Positions 7,725-14,181 of a DNA stretch of 64,000 nt are shown here, one piece after another. Below the pieces are notes generated by a model. That model did no database searches. It was given only the letters and a program-made list of their open reading frames with translations, and was not told the origin of the DNA. The stretch lies in contig NZ_JACESB010000013.1 of assembly GCF_013912005.1 (NCBI RefSeq), positions 1-64,000 of the forward strand, given 5' to 3'. The first letter of the stretch is position 1; each line of letters starts with the position of its first letter. The position numbers were made by a program, and so were the translations under genes. The DNA comes from Brevundimonas sp. (lineage in GTDB: Bacteria > Pseudomonadota > Alphaproteobacteria > Caulobacterales > Caulobacteraceae).

Positions 7725-8203
7725 GCGGCGGCGGCGAGCTGCCGATCGTCGGCTACGCCTCGCTGTGGGGCGTGGCCGACCTGAACCGCGACGTGGCCGC
7801 GCGGGGCGCCTTCGCGGCGGCCCTGCAGCGGACCGGCGCCGGCGGGGTGCGGATGCTGCACCAGCACGACAGCGGCGCGGTAGTGGGGGTCTGGGACGAG
7901 ATCCGGGAGGACGGCCGGGGCCTGCGCGTGCGGGGGCGCATCGCGGACTGGTCGGCCGGGGCGCGGTTCGCCGGAGCGCTGGCGCGCGCGGGCGCGCTGG
8001 ACGGGCTGTCGATCGGCTTCCGGACCGTGCGGGCGCGGCGCGCCGGGCCCCTGCGGGTGCTGGTCGAGGTCGACCTGTGGGAGGTGTCGCTGGTGACCTT
8101 CCCGATGCTGCCGGGCGCGCGGTTCACCGTCGACGCGCCTGACGAGGAGACGCCGGGGCGCGCGGGTCTGCCCCGGAGCCTGACCGCCGCCGGCGGTTCC
8201 TGA
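7721..8203 (+). CDS. GTA prohead protease, HK97 type (orfg4 homologue)
   Basis: Serine protease that trims the capsid protein N-terminus during head maturation. The 160-residue frame starts at a GTG overlapping the previous stop (GTGA), with GGAGG ahead. The fold is recognisable from PIVGYASLWGVADLNRDVAARGAF at the N-terminus, the histidine in MLHQHDSGAVVG (about 45-56), and the nucleophile serine in GALDGLSIGF (about 88-97), followed by DLWEVSLVTFPML. Both catalytic positions are present, so the protease appears active. Confidence 0.9.
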   Translation: MSGGGELPIVGYASLWGVADLNRDVAARGAFAAALQRTGAGGVRMLHQHDSGAVVGVWDEIREDGRGLRVRGRIADWSAGARFAGALARAGALDGLSIGFRTVRARRAGPLRVLVEVDLWEVSLVTFPMLPGARFTVDAPDEETPGRAGLPRSLTAAGGS

Positions 8204-8217
8204 CAAGCGGAGACACC

Positions 8218-9438
8218 ATGAAAGAGACCAAACAGGCCCCGGCCACGCCGGAGGCGCGCGCCGCGCTGCACGAGATGATGGCCGCCTTCGAGGCCTTCAA
8301 GGGCGCCAATGACGCGCGGCTGGAGGAGATCGAGCGCAAGGCGTCGGCGGATGCGCTGCTGGAGGAGAAGGTGGCGCGCATCGACAGGGCGGTGGCGGCC
8401 GCCCAGGCGCGGCTGGACCGGGTGGCCAGCGAGGCGCGGCGGCCCGGGCTCGGCGCCGCCGACGCGGCCTCGGCGGCGCCGGACGAGACGAAGGCGGCCT
8501 TCGACAGCTACCTGCGCACCGGCGTCGGGCTGGAGCTGAAGGCGGGGCTGTCGACCGCGCCCAATTCGGGCGGTTACGTCACGCCCGAGCAGACCGAGCG
8601 GGCCATCGAGCGCCGGCTGATGGCGGGGTCGCCGATGCGGGAGATCTCGACGGTGCGCACGATCGCCGCCGGGGTGTTCCGCAAGCCGGTGTCGATCGCC
8701 GGCGTGGGCTCGGGCTGGGTGGCGGAGACCGCCGCCCGTCCGGAGACCGACCCCGCCACCCTGGCGCTGCTGGAGTTCCCCTCGGCGGATCTCTACGCCT
8801 GCCCGGCGGCGACCCAGACCCTGCTCGACGACGCCCTCGTCGACCTCGACGAGTGGCTGGCGGCCGAGGTGGAGGACGCCTTCGCCGCCCAGGAGACGGA
8901 GGCCTTCGTCAACGGCGACGGCGCGCACAAGCCGCGCGGCTTCCTCGACTACGACCTGGTGGAGGACGGCGGCCAGACGTGGGGCGAGATCGGCTACGTC
9001 GCCTCCGGCGCGCCGGGGGCCTTCCCCGGCGAGGCGCCGACCGACCGGCTGATCGACCTGGTCTATGCGCCGAAGGCGCGCTACCGGCCCAACGCCCGCT
9101 TCGTGATGAACCGGCGCACGGTTTCCGCCGTGCGCAAGTTCAAGGACGCGGACGGCAACTACATCTGGCAGCCGGCCCAGCGCGCCGGGGACACCGCGAG
9201 CCTGCTGGGCTATCCGGTCACCGAGATCGAGACCATGCCCGACATCGCCGCGGACACGCCGGCGATCGCCTTCGGCGACTTCCGCCGCGGCTATCTGATC
9301 GTGGACCGCGCCGGCGTGCGGGTGCTGCGCGACCCCTACTCCGCCAAGCCCTATGTGCTGTTCTACACGACCCGTCGCGTCGGCGGCGGGGTGCAGGACT
9401 TCGATGCGCTGAAGGTGATGAAGTTCGCGGCCAGCTGA
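8218..9438 (+). CDS. GTA major capsid protein, HK97 fold (orfg5 homologue)
   Basis: Head shell subunit, 406 residues. The first about 100 residues are a charged, Ala-rich helical segment, the delta (scaffold) domain expected to be removed by the upstream protease. The mature part starts near PDETKAAFDSYLRTG. It shows STAPNSGGYVTPEQTERAIERRL, IAGVGSGWVAETAARPETD, DLDEWLAAEVEDAFAAQE, FVNGDGAHKPRGF and NARFVMNRRTVSAVRKFKD, a clear HK97 capsid pattern. The length matches RcGTA capsid. A hairpin after the stop may set the high capsid-to-tail expression ratio. Confidence 0.95.
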   Translation: MKETKQAPATPEARAALHEMMAAFEAFKGANDARLEEIERKASADALLEEKVARIDRAVAAAQARLDRVASEARRPGLGAADAASAAPDETKAAFDSYLRTGVGLELKAGLSTAPNSGGYVTPEQTERAIERRLMAGSPMREISTVRTIAAGVFRKPVSIAGVGSGWVAETAARPETDPATLALLEFPSADLYACPAATQTLLDDALVDLDEWLAAEVEDAFAAQETEAFVNGDGAHKPRGFLDYDLVEDGGQTWGEIGYVASGAPGAFPGEAPTDRLIDLVYAPKARYRPNARFVMNRRTVSAVRKFKDADGNYIWQPAQRAGDTASLLGYPVTEIETMPDIAADTPAIAFGDFRRGYLIVDRAGVRVLRDPYSAKPYVLFYTTRRVGGGVQDFDALKVMKFAAS

Positions 9439-9463
9439 GGCCGCGGCCGGCGGCAGGCGACGC

Positions 9464-9499
9464 GGCGGAAGGATGCCCCGCCGTCCCGCGCCTTCCGCC
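9464..9499 (+). terminator. Hairpin downstream of the capsid gene
   Basis: A 9-bp perfect stem (GGCGGAAGG at 9464-9472, complement at 9491-9499) with an 18-base loop lies in the only sizeable gap (84 bp) of the first half of the GTA operon, directly after the capsid stop. There is no U-tract, so it is more likely an mRNA-stabilising or attenuating element giving excess capsid message than a full stop. Confidence 0.45.
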
Positions 9500-9522
9500 C
9501 CCTCACATGCGAGGTGGTTCCG

Positions 9523-9789
9523 ATGACCGCACCGGTGACGCTCGCCGAGGCGAGACTGTTCCTGCGCGTCGAGCACGACGCGGAGGACGCGCTGATCCAG
9601 ACGCTGATCGATGCGGCCAAGGCGCGGATCGAGGGGGAGGTCGGGGCGACGCTGGACGGCGCCTCGCCGGCGCCCCTGCGGCTGGCGGTGCTGATGCTGG
9701 TGCTGCGGGCCTATGAGCGCGAGGAGCGCGAGATGCCGATCCGGCCGGTCGAGGCCTGGATCGCGCCCTACCGGCCGGTGCGGCTGTGA
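9523..9789 (+). CDS. GTA head-tail connector, gp6-like (orfg6 homologue)
   Basis: Adaptor that sits under the portal. 88 residues starting TAPVTLAEARLFLRVEHDAEDALIQTLIDAAKARIE, the typical opening of gp6-like connector proteins. ATG 9523 is chosen because a GAGGTGG site lies 5 bases upstream; a GTG at 9514 is also in frame. The protein is short compared with the roughly 190-residue connectors of this family that I know, containing essentially the helical N-terminal domain. The stop overlaps the next GTG. Confidence 0.85.
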   Translation: MTAPVTLAEARLFLRVEHDAEDALIQTLIDAAKARIEGEVGATLDGASPAPLRLAVLMLVLRAYEREEREMPIRPVEAWIAPYRPVRL

Positions 9790-10079
9790 GGACGCTGGCC
9801 GAGCTGCTGGAGCCGCTCGAGGCGGAGACGCCCTGGGGCGGGCGCAGCGTCTCCTACGAGCCGCTGGGCTGGGCCTGGCTCAGGCTGGGGCCGCGGCGGC
9901 GGCGCGAGCGGATCGAGGGCGGCGCGCAGGAGACCATCGAGGCGGTGACCGCGGAGACCCGCGCCGACGTCCGGCTGGAGGACGGGCGGGTGCTGCGCTT
10001 CGGCGGGGCGGACTGGCGCATCCGCGCGACCGAGACCGTCGGCGGCCGGGCGATCCTGGGCCTGGAGCGGGCGCGATGA
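9786..10079 (+). CDS. GTA head-tail adaptor / stopper (orfg7 homologue)
   Basis: 97 residues, GTG start overlapping the connector stop by four bases. It has the small beta-barrel pattern of phage head-tail joining proteins (SPP1 gp16 type): WGGRSVSYEPLGWAWLRLGP near the start, then strands around VRLEDGRVLRFGGADWRIRA and GGRAILGLERAR at the end. Position and size fit orfg7. It lies inside a run of overlapping genes (GTGA, ATGA), which supports co-translation. Confidence 0.82.
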   Translation: MRTLAELLEPLEAETPWGGRSVSYEPLGWAWLRLGPRRRRERIEGGAQETIEAVTAETRADVRLEDGRVLRFGGADWRIRATETVGGRAILGLERAR

Positions 10080-10471
10080 GCCACGAACTGGCGCTGCAGA
10101 AGGCGTTGATCGCGCGGTTGCGCGCGGACCCCGGGGTCTCGGCCCTGCTGGGCGACCGCGTCTGGGATGCGGCGCCCGGCAGCCCCGGGCATCCGCATCT
10201 GGTGATCGCCCGCAGCGAATGCCGGCCGGCTCCGGACGGCGGCGGTTTCGAACACGTCCTCACCCTGAGGGCGGTGTCGCGGTTCCAGGGGACCGAGGAG
10301 GCCAAGGCGGTGGTCGCGGCGGTGCGGGCCTGTCTGTCCGGAGCGGTCCTGACGGCGGACGGGGTGCGCACGGTCGACGTGGGTGTGCGGTTCGCCGATG
10401 TCTGGCCCTCCCCGTCCGGGCGCCGCGTCCATGCGGTGATGCGGGTGCGCGCCGCGACCGAGAGCATCTGA
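10076..10471 (+). CDS. GTA tail terminator, DUF3168 (orfg8 homologue)
   Basis: 131 residues, ATG overlapping the previous stop. The sequence starts LALQKALIARLRADPGVSALLGDRVWDAAP and continues HPHLVIARSECRP...HVLTLRAVSRFQGTEEAKAVV, the DUF3168 pattern. In RcGTA this protein closes the tail tube at the head-proximal end. Length and position match well. A further frame running through this gene on the same strand is a shadow without homology. Confidence 0.88.
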   Translation: MSHELALQKALIARLRADPGVSALLGDRVWDAAPGSPGHPHLVIARSECRPAPDGGGFEHVLTLRAVSRFQGTEEAKAVVAAVRACLSGAVLTADGVRTVDVGVRFADVWPSPSGRRVHAVMRVRAATESI

Positions 10472-10482
10472 CGGAGGCGAGC

Positions 10483-10896
10483 ATGGCGGCGCAGCGGGGC
10501 AGGGACATCCTGCTGAAGATCGAGGACACGCCGGGGACCTATGTGACCGTGGCGGGGCTGCGGGCGCGGACGATCGCGCTGAACGCGCGGACGGTCGACG
10601 CCACGGACGGCGACAGCGCCGGGCGATGGCGCGAGCTTCTGGCGGGGGCCGGGGTGAAGTCGGCGGCGGTGAGCGGGCAGGGGGTGTTCCGCGACGCGGC
10701 GTCGGACGCGCTGATCCGCGAGGCGTTCTTCGACCAGGCGGCGCGGCGCTGGCGGCTGATCCTGCCGGACTTCGGGCAGCTGGAGGGGCCGTTCCTGGTC
10801 GCGGCGCTGGAATACGCCGGCGAGCATGAGGGCGAGGCGAGCTTCGCCATCAGCCTGGCGAGCGCGGGCGAGGTGTCCTTCGAGGCGCTCGCGTGA
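10483..10896 (+). CDS. GTA major tail tube protein (orfg9 homologue)
   Basis: Tail tube subunit. 137 residues, the same length as the RcGTA protein. It starts MAAQRGRDILLKIEDTPGTYVTVAGLRARTIALNARTVDATDGDS and includes GVKSAAVSGQGVF and a C-terminal GEASFAISLASAGEVSFEALA, the family pattern for phage major tail protein TP901-1/GTA type. A GGAGG site lies six bases before the ATG. The stop overlaps the next GTG. Confidence 0.93.
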   Translation: MAAQRGRDILLKIEDTPGTYVTVAGLRARTIALNARTVDATDGDSAGRWRELLAGAGVKSAAVSGQGVFRDAASDALIREAFFDQAARRWRLILPDFGQLEGPFLVAALEYAGEHEGEASFAISLASAGEVSFEALA

Positions 10897-11183
10897 ACGG
10901 GGTCCGCGGGGAGGTGGAGGTCGAGCTGGCCGGGGCGAGGCGACGGCTTTGCGTGACGCTGGGGGCCCTGGCCGAGATCGAGACGGCGCTGGGGCTGGAG
11001 GGCGTGGGCGACCTCGCCGACCGGCTGCGCCAGCCCTCGGCGCGGGATCTGGCGGTCGTTCTGGCCGCCCTGCTGCGGGGCGGCGGCGAGGCCGGTCTGG
11101 CGGAGGGCGTGGAGGGGGCGGCGATCGATCCGCGCGCGGCCGCGGAGGCGATCGCCACGGCCTTCGCGGCGGCGGGGGGATGA
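10893..11183 (+). CDS. GTA tail assembly chaperone (orfg10 homologue)
   Basis: 96 residues from a GTG overlapping the tube-protein stop. It matches the small GTA family protein (phage TAC_11): an N-terminal beta part (VEVELAGARRRLCVTLGALAEIETAL), a middle LADRLRQPSARDLAVVLAALLRGGG, and an Ala-rich end. It is encoded just before the tape measure together with a second small protein, the usual arrangement for tail assembly chaperones in long-tailed phages. They help tape-measure folding and are not part of the particle. Confidence 0.85.
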   Translation: MNGVRGEVEVELAGARRRLCVTLGALAEIETALGLEGVGDLADRLRQPSARDLAVVLAALLRGGGEAGLAEGVEGAAIDPRAAAEAIATAFAAAGG

Positions 11184-11356
11184 GGACGCCCTGGGCCGGG
11201 ATGCTGCGCGCGGCGGCTCTCCGCGGGCTGCCGCCCGAGGCGTTCTGGCGGCTCTCCCTGAAGGAGTGGCGCATGCTCTCGGCGCCGCCGGGAGCGGCGG
11301 CCCCGATGGCGCGGACCGAGTTCGAACGACTGGCGGAGGCGTGGCCGGATGGATGA
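11180..11356 (+). CDS. GTA second tail chaperone, rcc01693 family (orfg10.1)
   Basis: 58 residues, ATG overlapping the previous stop by four bases. The sequence MRTPWAGMLRAAALRGLPPEAFWRLSLKEWRML fits the rcc01693/phage TAC_6 family: a Leu-rich helix, PPEAFW, and a WRML block, with an Arg/Glu helix after. It overlaps the tape-measure gene by eight bases, so coupling or a programmed shift is possible, though I see no slippery heptamer. Confidence 0.82.
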   Translation: MRTPWAGMLRAAALRGLPPEAFWRLSLKEWRMLSAPPGAAAPMARTEFERLAEAWPDG

Positions 11357-11876
11357 GGGGGAGCCGGGCGAGGCGCTGCGGGCGCTGCCGACGCAGGCGG
11401 CGGAGGCGGCGGCGGCGCTGGAGGGGCTGAGGGAGCCGGCGGAGCGCGCGGCCGAGGCGATCGAGAGCGCCTTCGGGCGGGCGGGCGAGAGCCTGGCGCG
11501 ATCGCTGGCGCGCGCGGCGTCGGACGGGGAGCTGTCGCTGGCCGATCTGGCGCGGGCGGTGCTGGCCGCCATGAACGCCGGCGCGGGGGCCAAGGGCGGG
11601 CTGTCGGCGGCCATCGCCGGGGCGGTGGGCGGACTGTTCGCCGGCAGCCGCGCCGACGGCGGCGGGGTGGCCGGCGGCGGCAGCTATCTGGTCGGCGAGC
11701 GCGGCCCGGAAGTGTTCCGGCCGCTGGCCCCCGGCTCGGTCGAGCCGGTGACGCCCGGCGGGGCGGTGACGGTGAATGTCTCCGTCGACGGCGGCGTCCC
11801 GGCTCTGCTGCGGTCCGAGGCCCAGATCGCCCAGATGCTGGCGCGCGCCGTCAGACTGGGCGCGCGCCGGCTGTAG
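11349..11876 (+). CDS. GTA tape measure protein (orfg11 homologue)
   Basis: 175 residues, short for a tape measure but typical of GTAs, whose tails are short for siphovirus-like particles. The N-terminal 75 residues are helical and Ala-rich, followed by a hydrophobic Gly/Ala stretch (about 78-102, [13 protein letters not shown]). The tail carries ADGGGVAGGGSYLVGERGPEVFRP, a signature of the C-terminus of many tail tape-measure proteins. The RcGTA protein is longer (about 220), so the tail may be slightly shorter here. Its stop lies three bases from the stop of an antisense DUF805 gene. Confidence 0.88.
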   Translation: MDEGEPGEALRALPTQAAEAAAALEGLREPAERAAEAIESAFGRAGESLARSLARAASDGELSLADLARAVLAAMNAGAGAKGGLSAAIAGAVGGLFAGSRADGGGVAGGGSYLVGERGPEVFRPLAPGSVEPVTPGGAVTVNVSVDGGVPALLRSEAQIAQMLARAVRLGARRL

Positions 11877-11879
11877 CGG

Positions 11880-12365
11880 TCAGAAGCCCTTGGGGTTCGG
11901 GCCGAAGCGGTTGTCGCCCCGCTGGCTGTCGGTGAGGCCGATCCAGAGCAGGAAGCCGAGGCCGACGAGGGCCATGAGCGCGAACAGGCCGAACGCCGGG
12001 CCGATCAGCGCGAGGATGGCGGCGGGGTCCTCGTTCTCGAGGGCCGAGGCGTTCATGATGGCGCTGAAGCCCATCATGCTGAAGGCGACGATCGTCCCCA
12101 CGATCCCCACCGCCCACGGGATCGCGGCCAGCCAGCCGGTGTGACCCATGTCGTGAAGCCGCTTCACGGTGATCGCCAGGTTCGGCCAGATCAGGGCGAT
12201 CGAAATGACCGCGCCGATGAACGGGAGCCAGCCCGCCACCACGCCGGCGCCGAGGCAGACGAGCCACCCAATCCAGAAGTGGGACCGGCGGATGCGGCCC
12301 TCGAACGAGAAGAACAGGTGCTTCCAGTCGAACGCCTGGATCTGAGTCGACGGTTCCGTGGTCAT
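11880..12365 (-). CDS. DUF805 inner-membrane protein, antisense inside the GTA cluster
   Basis: 161-residue membrane protein of the DUF805 family. The N-terminal FSFEGRIRRSHFWIGWL block and the ITVKRLHDMGHTGWLA motif are diagnostic. About four hydrophobic segments follow, and the C-terminus has SQRGDNRFGPNPKG, the usual family ending. Function unknown; members often accompany membrane or stress genes. It lies on the opposite strand between tape measure and distal-tail genes, an unusual break in a cluster otherwise transcribed one way. Its ribosome-binding site (GGGAGG) is one arm of a hairpin. Codon use is as GC-rich as its neighbours, so the insertion is not recent by composition. Confidence 0.9.
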   Translation of the reverse strand: MTTEPSTQIQAFDWKHLFFSFEGRIRRSHFWIGWLVCLGAGVVAGWLPFIGAVISIALIWPNLAITVKRLHDMGHTGWLAAIPWAVGIVGTIVAFSMMGFSAIMNASALENEDPAAILALIGPAFGLFALMALVGLGFLLWIGLTDSQRGDNRFGPNPKGF

Positions 12366-12370
12366 GCGGC

Positions 12371-12398
12371 CCTCCCTGACGCGCGCGAAGCAGGGAGG
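12371..12398. promoter_or_regulatory. Hairpin covering the ribosome-binding site of the DUF805 gene
   Basis: CCTCCCTG (12371-12378) and CAGGGAGG (12391-12398) form an 8-bp perfect stem with a 12-base loop. On the minus strand the downstream arm contains the GGGAGG ribosome-binding site, five bases before the DUF805 ATG, so folding would block its translation. On the plus strand the same hairpin lies in the GTA transcript 60 bases ahead of the distal-tail gene. Confidence 0.5.
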
Positions 12399-12456
12399 AT
12401 GGACGAACGACGGTCAATGGACAAGCGACGAGCAGCCAGGTCGGAGGAGACAGCGC

Positions 12457-13077
12457 ATGGGCTTCCATGAGGTCAGGCTGCCGGCGCGGCTGGCGTTCGG
12501 CTCCACGGGCGGGGTGGAACGGCGGACGGAGATCGTCACCCTCGCCTCCGGCCATGAGCGGCGGTCCACCCCGTGGTCGGCGGGACGGCGGCGCTACCTG
12601 ATCGGGGCGAGCCTGCGCTCCCTCGACGACATGGCGGCGCTGACCGCCTTCTTCGAGGCGCGTCGCGGCCGCCTCTACGGCTTCCGCTTCCGGGACTTCG
12701 CCGACTTCCGGTCGTGTGCGCCGGGGGCGACGCCCCGGCCGACCGACCAGCCGCTGGGCGAGGGGGACGGCGCGCGCACCCTCTTCCAGCTCGTGAAGCG
12801 CTACGGCGAGGCGGACGGCTTCGAGCGACGCATCGACAAGCCGGTGTCGGGGACGGTGCGGGTCGCGGTCGGCGGGGTGGAGACCGCGGCGTTCGACCTC
12901 GATCCGGTCGCCGGGCAGGTGACGCTGGAGGAGCCGCCTCCGGCGGGGGCGGTGGTGACGGCGGGCTTCGAGTTCGACGTCCCGGTGCGGTTCGACTCCG
13001 ACCGCATCGAGGTGACGCTGGAGAGTTTCGGGGCGGGGCGGATGGCGGCCGTGCCGCTGATCGAGGTCCGGGTGTGA
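12457..13077 (+). CDS. GTA distal tail protein, DUF2460 (orfg12 homologue)
   Basis: 206 residues with a GGAGGA site ahead of the ATG. The start GFHEVRLPARLAFGSTGGVERRTEIVTLASGHERR and the block LTAFFEARRGRLYGFRFRDFADFRS are the DUF2460/TIGR02217 signature. The C-terminus GFEFDVPVRFDSDRIEVTLESFGAG is also conserved. In RcGTA this is the distal tail protein joining the tube to the baseplate hub. It resumes the plus-strand GTA order after the DUF805 interruption, one base before the hub gene. Confidence 0.92.
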   Translation: MGFHEVRLPARLAFGSTGGVERRTEIVTLASGHERRSTPWSAGRRRYLIGASLRSLDDMAALTAFFEARRGRLYGFRFRDFADFRSCAPGATPRPTDQPLGEGDGARTLFQLVKRYGEADGFERRIDKPVSGTVRVAVGGVETAAFDLDPVAGQVTLEEPPPAGAVVTAGFEFDVPVRFDSDRIEVTLESFGAGRMAAVPLIEVRV

Positions 13078-13078
13078 G

Positions 13079-13732
13079 ATGCGCGAGATTCCGGGAGAGC
13101 TGGCCGCCCGCCTCGAGAGCGGCGCGGCGATGCTGTGCCACGCCTGGATCCTGACGCGTCGGGATGGCGTCGTGCTGGGGTTCACCGACCACGACCGCGA
13201 CCTGCCGGTGGGCGACGTGGTCTGTCGCGCCGCGAGCGGCTGGACTGCCGGCGCGCTGGAGGGCGAGGCCGGCGGGCCGTGCGGGTCCCTGACCGTCGCC
13301 GGCGGCCTCGACGACGAGGCGATCCGCGAGACGGACGTCGAAGCCGGGCTGTACGACGATGCGGTCGTCGAGCTGTGGCGGGTGGACTGGGCGCGGCCCG
13401 ATCTGCGGGTGCGCCTGCAGAGGGCGAGGCTGAGCCGCATCCGGCGGCAGGACGGCGGCTTCGTCGCGGAGCTCGAGGGGCCGCTGGCGGCGCTGGAACG
13501 GGTGGTCGGCCGCACCTGCGGACGCGGCTGCGACGCCGTGCTGGGCGACGCCCGCTGCCGGGTGGACACGGCGGCCTTCCCCGGCCTCGCCTGCGACGGT
13601 CGATGGGAGACCTGCACCGCCGTCTTCGCCAACGGCGTCAACTTCCAGGGCTTTCCGGACGCGCCGGGCGACGACTTCCTGACGGCGACGCCGGCGCCGG
13701 GCGGGCGGCACGACGGCGGGAGCCGGCGATGA
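13079..13732 (+). CDS. GTA baseplate hub protein, DUF2163, internally shortened (orfg13 homologue)
   Basis: 217 residues. Residues 1-140 are the DUF2163 domain (LAARLESGAAMLCHAWILTRRDG, GFTDHDRDL and the EGPLAALERVVGRT end). The C-terminal BR0599-type part keeps a Cys-rich block RTCGRGCDAVLGDARC near 143-158, then jumps almost directly to CDGRWETC and FANGVNFQGFPDAPGDDF. In family members I know, some 60-70 residues lie between these two Cys blocks and the total is nearer 290. The cysteines thought to hold an Fe-S cluster in the RcGTA hub are retained. The frame is open throughout, so this looks like an in-frame deletion rather than decay. Confidence 0.88.
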   Translation: MREIPGELAARLESGAAMLCHAWILTRRDGVVLGFTDHDRDLPVGDVVCRAASGWTAGALEGEAGGPCGSLTVAGGLDDEAIRETDVEAGLYDDAVVELWRVDWARPDLRVRLQRARLSRIRRQDGGFVAELEGPLAALERVVGRTCGRGCDAVLGDARCRVDTAAFPGLACDGRWETCTAVFANGVNFQGFPDAPGDDFLTATPAPGGRHDGGSRR

Positions 13733-14181
13733 GGACGCGGGCGCTGAGCGCCGCGCGCGGCTGGATCGGCACCCCCTACCGGCATCAGGCGAGCGTGAAG
13801 GGGGAGGGGGCGGACTGCCTCGGCCTGGTCCGCGGCGTCTGGCGCGAGGTGATCGGGCCGGAGCCCGAGGCGCCGCCGCCCTACACCCCCGACTGGGCGG
13901 AGACCGGCGGGGCCGAGACCCTGTGGGCGGCGGCGCGACGGTGGCTGACCGAGATCCCGGTCGCCCGCGCGGAGGTCGGCGACGTGCTGCTGTTTCGCAT
14001 GGCGCCGGGCTGTCCGGCGAAGCACTGCGCCATCCTCAGCGCGAAGGGCAGCGAGGGGGCGAGCCGGATGATCCACGCCTACTGGGCGCGGTCCGTGGTC
14101 GAGAGCTGGATGGGCGACTGGTGGCGGCGTCGTCTCGTCGCGGCCTTCTCCTGGCCTGCGCCGCCGACGGGAGAGATCTGA
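13729..14181 (+). CDS. GTA tail peptidase, NlpC/P60 family (orfg14 homologue)
   Basis: 150 residues, ATG overlapping the hub stop. NlpC/P60 cysteine peptidase: the nucleophile lies in GEGADCLGLVRG (about Cys27), preceded by GWIGTPYRHQAS. The histidine region is GDVLLFRMAPGCPAKHCAIL (about His102), with MIHAYW after. In GTAs this enzyme is carried on the tail and cuts the peptide part of peptidoglycan as DNA enters the recipient. It is directly coupled to the megatron gene (TGATG). Confidence 0.92.
   Translation: MRTRALSAARGWIGTPYRHQASVKGEGADCLGLVRGVWREVIGPEPEAPPPYTPDWAETGGAETLWAAARRWLTEIPVARAEVGDVLLFRMAPGCPAKHCAILSAKGSEGASRMIHAYWARSVVESWMGDWWRRRLVAAFSWPAPPTGEI

Noticed and set aside
11180-11360. 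Programmed frameshift in the tail chaperone genes
   Set aside because: No slippery heptamer is visible and each small gene has its own start and stop.
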